Shown piece by piece: positions 57,773-64,000 of a stretch of 64,000 nucleotides of DNA; positions within the stretch are counted from its first letter, which is position 1, and each line of letters starts with the position of its first letter. The stretch spans positions 372,001-436,000 of the forward strand of contig MU385713.1 of the NCBI GenBank assembly GCA_022497155.1, read 5' to 3'. The notes under the pieces are model-generated. The model had not been told where the DNA came from. It worked only from the letters and a program-made list of their open reading frames with translations, and did no database searches. This DNA is from Whalleya microplaca. Lineage: Eukaryota > Ascomycota > Sordariomycetes > Xylariales > Xylariaceae. The translations under genes and the position numbers were made by a program.

Positions 57773-59453
57773 ATCGCCCGGCTAGGACTGTTGATCCTTC
57801 GGCATAGCATGAAGGATAGCTGGCCTCCAGACGATGGTGTTGCGGGGTGGCAGGGTGGTAACTAGTCTAGGTATACCCAGACCTGACATGAGCGTTGACG
57901 AAACGCTGGCCGCGAACGCGATGGCTGCTGTCATCCAATCAATTGACTCCTCGGCATTATCTGAGCATCTACTGAATTTCCATTGCTTTATTGTGATCTA
58001 TAGGCCATGCTCTACTTGTAGTTACTGGATGATCTTCTCTCCCCAGCTGAAAGAGGGAGAGATCGGACAAGTGATCGGCCGGCTTAGCCAAGGTTTTTGG
58101 CTCTCCCCCACGTTTAATTCCCCTTGCCCAGCTGCGAGAACAAGCATTCGCCAAGCCGATACCCGACTTGGCGCGCCGACCATGGCGCAACCCTTGTTCT
58201 GCATAGACTGAACATTGAACAACCACACCTCACCTGGAGCTTTGCATCTAATGCTTATCGAGCCTACATACGCTAGTGTGCCTCTGTCCCTGCTTTTTCT
58301 ACCACGAAGCGGTTTGGGCTGGCAAGCTACGGCGGGGAATGCCTTCACGGTGTTGCTTAAGATGTGTCAATTATAACGGGATGACGAAGGCCTTGGAGGG
58401 TTCATAGGCTATCATCGCTCGAGAAGGTTGCTCGGAGCAGCTGTGAGCAGGTTACAGATATCGACCTTGATGGCGGTGACCCTGTGTCTAGCGTCGCGGG
58501 CTGGGCTGTGTAGTCTACGCATTAATATGGCATTGAGATGGCAGCCCTCCAGCGGGTGATGCAATAGGTGAGCTTTGCTTAGCTCGTATGATTCAGGGTT
58601 GAGGGGTTGAGGGGCTGTCTCATTTGAAAGAGGGGTTAAGTCCTGTCACTCTCGTATAATGATAGCTTGAGGGTATTGATGATAAATCCTACATACGTAA
58701 AAATCATGTCTCTTCTGGTGGTATCACAGCACTAACAACACAGTATTGATATTCACTCAACATAGAAAAGCTACGGTTGACGGAACAACAATCTCGAAAG
58801 AAGCCGTAGGCTCTCCGGATGTAAGCAAAAAGCACTCTTCAGGCACAGAGGGGTTGAGGGAGGCATAGAGGCAGCCCAGGAAGAGAATCCAGCTAGATTG
58901 TCGGGAATAGCACCGCAGCGGCTCCACCTTTCCACGCCGCCGGCGCGTATCTGACAGGTCTAGAGCTCTAGGGCGATATGCACGGTATTACGTGTTTGGC
59001 AGGCATATGTTTCAATAACCCGGATACCCGGCAAGCCAGCCCTCTGGCAAACTCTCCCAGCTCTCCATGATTAGCGGTCTGGATCAGCGTTATTACCTAA
59101 CTTGTGCAGATGTACTTGACGTCTTCTTGTTATTAGGTGGTAAGTGAGTGGCCCAGCTAGTAGGTACAGCCACTGGGGACTGGGGGCTGGGATCCGGATA
59201 TGGAAATGGTTATGGGTAGATGGCATTCATGCTGGCTGGCTCAGTCGGATGACGGCAATGGCTTGCTTTGTTGCCTTTCAGGAGTAGGCTGTGTGTGAGC
59301 TAGTTAGGTTAGCTGGCTCGGATATATATAAGATGCTTCCCACCCGCCACAGTGCTTCCTTTGAGTGATTTCAGATCTCACACATCGAAGAGACGAATAG
59401 CAAAATAAAGAACTTAAATCAACTCGAAAATACTTCCGATTAAATCAGCAGCC
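57773..59453. other. Intergenic region with CipC promoter
   Basis: No supported gene in about 1.7 kb. There is a short GGGTTGAG direct repeat near 58600. The last 130 bp contain a strong TATA element and the leader of the CipC-like gene. Confidence 0.5.
59321..59332 (+). promoter_or_regulatory. TATA box of the CipC-like gene
   Basis: GATATATATAAG lies 122 bp upstream of the ATG and is followed by a C/A-rich leader, consistent with a strongly expressed gene. Confidence 0.6.
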
Positions 59454-60070
59454 ATGTTCGGATTCGGTACGTCAGCACAGACAGTTTACTCCCCAAAGAA
59501 TACAGCTGGCTTACTGACCTGACCGACACCAGACAGCAACAAGGAGAAGCGCGACCAGATCTACGATGGCCAGCCCCACGAATCGCACCTGAGTCACGAG
59601 CTCATCGGCGGCGGCGCCGCCTTCGAGGCCATGAAGCTGTTCGAGGACCGCCAGCGAAAAGAGGGTATGTGTTCTCCATACTACCTACCTGCCACCCTAT
59701 CCTCTTCGCCGTCATCCGCTTCTCGTGTACATAAGACATGAACATATCAGCTAATTAGACGCTGGGATGCAGGCAAGCAGGTCAACCACGCCTTCGCGAA
59801 GGAGCTACTCGCGGGCATCGCCGGCGCCGAGGTCGACAAGCTGTTCGAGACCAAGGGCCTCGACGCCATCGACCGCGAGAAGGCCAAGCACCACGCCAAG
59901 AAGGAGGCCGAGCAGATGTACGACCACCAGTACGGCAGCTACGACCAGTATGACCCGTAAGTCACTCACTTCGCTAGTATTCTGTTGGTTAGTGAGCTGG
60001 TTGCTGACTTGGTATGTTTGTGTGTGTGTATAGTGAGCAGAGCCGTCGACACCCGAGTATGGACTACTAG
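59454..60070 (+). CDS. CipC-like protein (DUF3759)
   Basis: Small cytosolic protein of 121 residues, similar to concanamycin-induced protein C of Aspergillus. Exons 59454-59466, 59533-59664, 59773-59956 and 60034-60070. The first exon is only 13 nt (MFGF) and the last gives EQSRRHPSMDY. Core features: HESHLSHELIGGGAAFEAMK, FAKELLAGIAGAEVDKLFET and a charged helix, AIDREKAKHHAKKEAEQMYD, with a Tyr/Gln/Asp-rich end. Homologues are abundant, stress- and growth-phase-induced proteins of unknown biochemical role. The neat TATA box fits high expression. Confidence 0.9.
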
Positions 60071-60833
60071 ATCAAGATCCAGGGAGTTGGATAGCTTAGG
60101 GTTATATGTTTAGATTCTCCAGATGAATGAATTATGTGAAATGATTACATGTCGATAGACCATTTTGATGTGACTTTCAACGTATTGTGGTATTACAAGT
60201 GATTCGGGTTAGATGGCTCAAATGTTGCAGATAGCCGATTATTAAAGCTAGATTTTCTCTAAACGTCTGATAGTCTTTGTCTCATTGAGTTCAAGGCTGT
60301 AGCGACTATGCCCGAGATAGAGATTGCCCATATTAGAAACATTGCAGGGTATAGCTGTGAGTTAGCACACAAAATATCATGCTAAAACAACCTCACGACA
60401 ACGCACATGACCCTTCAAGCTGACGTTATCATTGTGCTCGAAACCCATCATATGAGCTTGCCTTCTTCCTGCATCTGAGTGTATGTAATACATATAACGA
60501 GATATGCCCGAGCAATCCAACTCGCTATACAGAGTTCAGCACAGGCTTATGAGATCAAGGATCTAGCGGATGGCATACGGGCAAACGCGTAGCATACTCT
60601 TTATTCCCTGATTCCTCGCCCACGGCACACAACACCACACCACAATGTGCAGTCAGTAGTCCCCCAGCAGCGGCACCCAGTCTCAGTCGGCAACTAGCGT
60701 TTTCTAGAACAAATCGGTGTATATCCGGTGGTGCCCAAGCTTTCCCCCCTAACGCCGGTGACTGTGTTCGAAATTGGCAGCGTAGCCCCCTTTTCTCCCC
60801 GGGAGTAGTAGTAAATCCCTTTACTCCATCGAT
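60071..60833. other. Convergent intergenic region
   Basis: 3' flanks of the CipC-like and Sm-D3 genes; nothing coding seen. Confidence 0.5.
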
Positions 60834-61310
60834 CTATCTTCCTCCCCGCCCGCTAGCCCGGGCTCTGCTGACCGTCGCCCGTCCTCTCGCGAGACCGACA
60901 CCGCGACCTCTGGCGTTACGACTTCGGAACATGGGCGCGTTCCTGCGAGTGAGAGATTGGTCAGTATGATTACGGAGAAACCTGATAGTGGGACCGTACT
61001 TCAACATGTCGGGCACGATGAAAAACCGCACGTGGCTGCCGCGGATGTAGACCTGGTCTAAGTGGCTGACGCGCCCGTCGCGCGCCGTCACCGTGATGTC
61101 CTTGAGCTGGACGTTCATGTTGTCCTCCGCTGTGTGCGCCGATTAGCAGAAGGCCCATAGAGTAACTAGGTATTTGCAAGAGAGAGAGAAAGATAGCATA
61201 CCTTCCAGCAGCTTGCCACGATATGTCTGGCCCGAGGTGATCTCGAGGGTGATGATGTGGCCTTGCGCCTCGTTCAGGAGCTTGATGGGGATACCGATTG
61301 TCGACGTCAT
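60834..61310 (-). CDS. SMD3: Small nuclear ribonucleoprotein Sm-D3
   Basis: Core spliceosomal Sm protein of 115 residues that forms part of the heptameric ring on U1, U2, U4 and U5 snRNAs. Exons 61310-61202, 61129-61000 and 60942-60834. The Sm fold is complete: [20 protein letters not shown] and [17 protein letters not shown] for Sm1, and [20 protein letters not shown] for Sm2 with the RG of IRGS. The tail is Arg/Gly-rich ([12 protein letters not shown]) and a candidate for arginine methylation. The second intron begins GTACGG and joins DMLK to NAPMF exactly as in other D3 proteins. Divergent from the TrpRS gene. Confidence 0.96.
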
Positions 61311-61843
61311 GATCGCGAAATTAGATATGCTAACAACACTACTGTAATTCTATATCGGAAGGGGATGCAGCGGTCGAGTGCGTGTTGTGTGTCGGGCTGC
61401 CGTTGCCAAGGTCGTGCTGGAGGGGCCGAAGATAGGTAGGTAGCTTTTGAAGCTGGGATAAACAATTTCCTTCCAGCGACGCAGGGACCCAGGGACGGTG
61501 AGGGAGCTCTAGGTGGAGAATTTGATTTTCCGGTCCACGCCGAGCGGGCCCCAATTAAATTCGTGCCGATTCACCGAGCCCCAGTGTGGGTCACCTCGAT
61601 AAATTGATAAATTGGTAAACTGCATCCCAGGACCCCTGCTTTGCATGTACCCCTCCAAAAAGTTAGGACGGAGAATGCCCCTCCATGCCACACGTTGATT
61701 GACTCACTGTTCCATGTTGTCGTCTACAAGCGCAGCAATCGCGGTGAGATTTCTCTTGACAACTTCGCACAAGCTGTCGCCATATCAACTGGAACCTTCG
61801 TCACCTTTGCGGTTCACCAATTGTCCTCGTAGACCCTCAAACC
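61311..61843. promoter_or_regulatory. Bidirectional promoter between SMD3 and TrpRS
   Basis: 533 bp between divergent starts; no gene supported. Confidence 0.5.
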
Positions 61844-63666
61844 ATGGCCTCCGAGCCTGAGGCGCCGACCCAAGAGGTCCCGCCTGTAGCAGCCCCGGAT
61901 GTTACCTCCCCTCCGCCGTCTAAACAGACCGTCGACCCCTGGAACGTGGCTGGCGAGGTGGGAGAAGATGGGAAGACCAAGGCCATAGACTACCACAAAC
62001 TGGTGGAGGAATTCGGAACCAAATTGATCGACCAGGCGACGTTGGAACGCTTCGAGCGCGTCACTGGCCACAAACCACACCGATTTCTGCGCCGACAGAT
62101 CGTCTTTAGCGAGCGTGACTTGGGTGTAATATTGGACCGATATGAGAAGGTATGGGATGCAGATTATCAATTAGCGCTTGGTTGTGTCTGAACGGTGGTC
62201 TCTAGGGTGAACCTTTCTTCTTATATACCGGCCGTGGTCCCAGCAGCGACAGTATGCATATCGGCCATACCCAGATTTTCGATTTTTGCAAGTCAGTTCA
62301 TGTCTTTATCCGGTGACACCCGTGTATTTCTTTAGTATAAATGTCCTGGAGACTAACATGGTTCCCATAGGTGGTTACAGGATGTCTTCGATGTCCCCTT
62401 GGTCATCATGCTTACGGATGGTTTGTGGCCCTAGCCCCGGCCAGTACATACTTTACTGACAGTTGCGCTTGATCAGACGAAAAGTTTCTCTTTTCTGAGA
62501 AGAGAACAGTCGAGGAAGTCATAGGATACTCACACACCAACTGCCAGGATATCATCGCGATAGGCTTTGACCCTAACAAGACCTTCATCTTCTCTGACTA
62601 CCAGTTCATGGGCGGTGCCTTCTACAAAAATGTCACCCGGTTCGCAAAAATGATCACTTACAACACGGCCAAGGCTGTTTTCGGTTTCGATGATAGGTAA
62701 GACCGTCATCTTCCCATTCTTAGCAGTGCGGTCAGTTTCATTTACCTGTAGCCCCTTTACTAATAAATCTATAGCTCCAATATTGGCAAGATCCACTTCG
62801 CCAGTATACAAGGTGCTACGGCATTTGCAACGACATTCCCTCACATCTTTGGTGACGACGAAAAGAAGACTGCTACTATCCCGTGCCTCATTCCTTGCGC
62901 CATTGACCAGGATCCCTACTTCCGCTTGACTAGAGATTGTGCTACCAGACTGAAGTACGCTAAGCCGTCGCTGATCCATTCGCGGTTCCTTGACGCTCTC
63001 CAAGGGCCCGGATCAAAGATGTCTGCTAGTATAGATACTTCGGCTATCTTTATGAAAGACACGCCGAATCAAATCAAGAACAAAATCAACAAGTATGCTT
63101 TCTCCGGAGGCCAAGTCACAGCCGAGGAGCAAAGAGAGAAGGGTGGAAACCCAGATGTCGATGTTTCCTACCAGTACCTACAGTTCTTCATGGAAGATGA
63201 TGAGGTTTGTTACTGCTCTGTACAATACATACTATCAATACTGATGTGACTCCAGGAACTTGCCAAGATCGGCAAAGACTACAGAGAAGGCAAGCTGCTG
63301 ACAGGAGAAGTATGTTAACAGAACTATCTATTCGGTTCTAAACACTAACATTTTCTTTAGCTTAAGAAGATATGTATACAGTATCTACAGGAATACGTCG
63401 CTGCCTTCCAGGAGCGGAGAGCGAAGGCAACAGACGAAGTGGTCGATGAGTTCATGTCAGTACGCCCACTGAAGTGGAGGGGAAACCCCAGAGTGGAGAG
63501 GACCGTCCCTATCGTAGAAGACGCGTCGGCCAAAGCCGAAGGCGAAGGCGGGGAGGCCAAGTTGACGAAGAATCAACTCAAGAAGATAGAAAAGGAGAAG
63601 CAGATAGCAGCGAAGAAAGCCGCGAAGGCGGCCGAAAAGGAGGCGGCTAAGTCAGGAGCAGCATAG
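61844..63666 (+). CDS. Tryptophanyl-tRNA synthetase, cytoplasmic
   Basis: Class I synthetase, 483 residues, in seven exons: 61844-62149, 62206-62291, 62371-62420, 62477-62696, 62775-63204, 63256-63309 and 63361-63666. Eukaryotic-type features: an N-terminal acidic extension, [38 protein letters not shown] with the HIGH-type HIGH, VIMLTDDEKFLF, KMSAS as GSKMSASID, and a C-terminal Lys/Ala/Glu helix ([20 protein letters not shown]). There is no mitochondrial leader, so this is the cytosolic enzyme and a separate mitochondrial gene is expected. Several small exons are held together by canonical splice sites and exact phase. Confidence 0.96.
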
Positions 63667-63724
63667 TGAATTTTATTATTATATATACACCAGGAGCCAT
63701 TCGCTCCATGGCTTCCTTCATCCC

Positions 63725-64000
63725 TCACGTCTTCATACTAAGTCCTTTGAAAAGCGCGGGGTCGATCGCGGTGCCTTTCTGCAGGTCTAGCCACTCCATA
63801 TATTCGTCCACCCGCTTCATTAGTCGATTATCCTTTTTGGTGGACTTCTCTATCTCTCCCTCGACAGTCTTGTGCTTCGTGGGCCCGGACGTGGATACTT
63901 TGTCCTCCGATTCCGAGTACTCCTCGGCAACCAGCTCGCCCCTCTGCTTACCCTTGCCCTTGCCCTTGTCCTGGCGCTTAGGGTCTTTGGTGTCTTCCAT
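63725..64000 (-). CDS. Charged hypothetical protein, 91 residues
   Basis: The ATG lies exactly at the window edge and the frame runs to a stop at 63725, tail to tail with TrpRS. If the ATG is the real start the protein is 91 residues: a Lys/Gly-rich disordered start (DKGKGKGKQRGELVAEEY), an acidic/Ser segment and a helical C-terminus (NRLMKRVDEYMEWLDLQKG). If an exon lies beyond the edge the protein is longer. I do not recognise a family. Confidence 0.5.
   Translation of the reverse strand: MEDTKDPKRQDKGKGKGKQRGELVAEEYSESEDKVSTSGPTKHKTVEGEIEKSTKKDNRLMKRVDEYMEWLDLQKGTAIDPALFKGLSMKT

Overview
The window is nuclear DNA of a filamentous ascomycete (Pezizomycotina; a Sordariomycete would fit, but that is inference). 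Evidence: most genes carry several 40-120 nt GT-AG introns, gene order is loose on both strands, and there are fungus-specific families such as PTH11/fungal-rhodopsin-type membrane proteins, UstYa/DUF3328, CipC, the SYG1-type SPX-EXS protein and an ankyrin protein with the fungal NLR-type N-terminus. Compact GC-richer genes alternate with AT-rich gene-poor stretches holding degenerate repeats.

Layout. 1-3218: start of an APC-family permease (runs off the left edge) and a 7-TM fungal rhodopsin-like protein. 4716-10074: accessory block with a GNAT acetyltransferase, an MFS exporter, a UstYa-like (DUF3328) oxidase and, divergent from the oxidase across a 438 bp shared promoter, a 69-residue two-exon secreted precursor. 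The precursor carries two near-identical 14-residue units bounded by Kex2-type dibasic sites, and each unit holds YFEPGSF. This is the organisation of a ustiloxin/asperipin-type (dikaritin) RiPP cluster and is the most interesting part of the window. 10075-13461 is gene-poor. 13462-18145: secreted intradiol-dioxygenase-like protein and a small C2H2 protein. 18146-27505: repeat-rich, with a 429 bp hAT-type MITE that still has its 8 bp target duplication, two small hypothetical genes and a disordered Q-rich protein.

27506-44000: SYG1/XPR1-like phosphate exporter, cytochrome P450, a C2H2-like protein, M18 aminopeptidase with an unusual CxxC-bearing N-terminal extension, PAF-acetylhydrolase-like esterase and an ankyrin protein. 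A tRNA-Glu-derived SINE lies at 44424-44580. 45221-50492 is one five-exon gene for a 1642-residue redox fusion: Cys-Pro-rich N-terminus, PrnB/DUF1864-like (IDO-superfamily) heme domain, FAD/NAD(P)H reductase, cytochrome b5 and a long disordered tail.

52980-64000 is conserved housekeeping: tRNA m1A58 methyltransferase subunit Trm61, cysteinyl-tRNA synthetase, CipC-like protein, Sm-D3, tryptophanyl-tRNA synthetase, and the start of an unidentified charged protein. Trm61/CysRS and SmD3/TrpRS are divergent pairs with short shared promoters.

Proposed logic of the RiPP block: the precursor enters the secretory pathway, Kex2-type protease cuts at KR/RR/KR, the membrane-anchored UstYa-like oxidase cyclises the Tyr-containing core, the GNAT enzyme may acetylate it, and the MFS protein exports it. 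Exon structures were inferred by hand from splice signals and reading-frame phase; no homology search was run.
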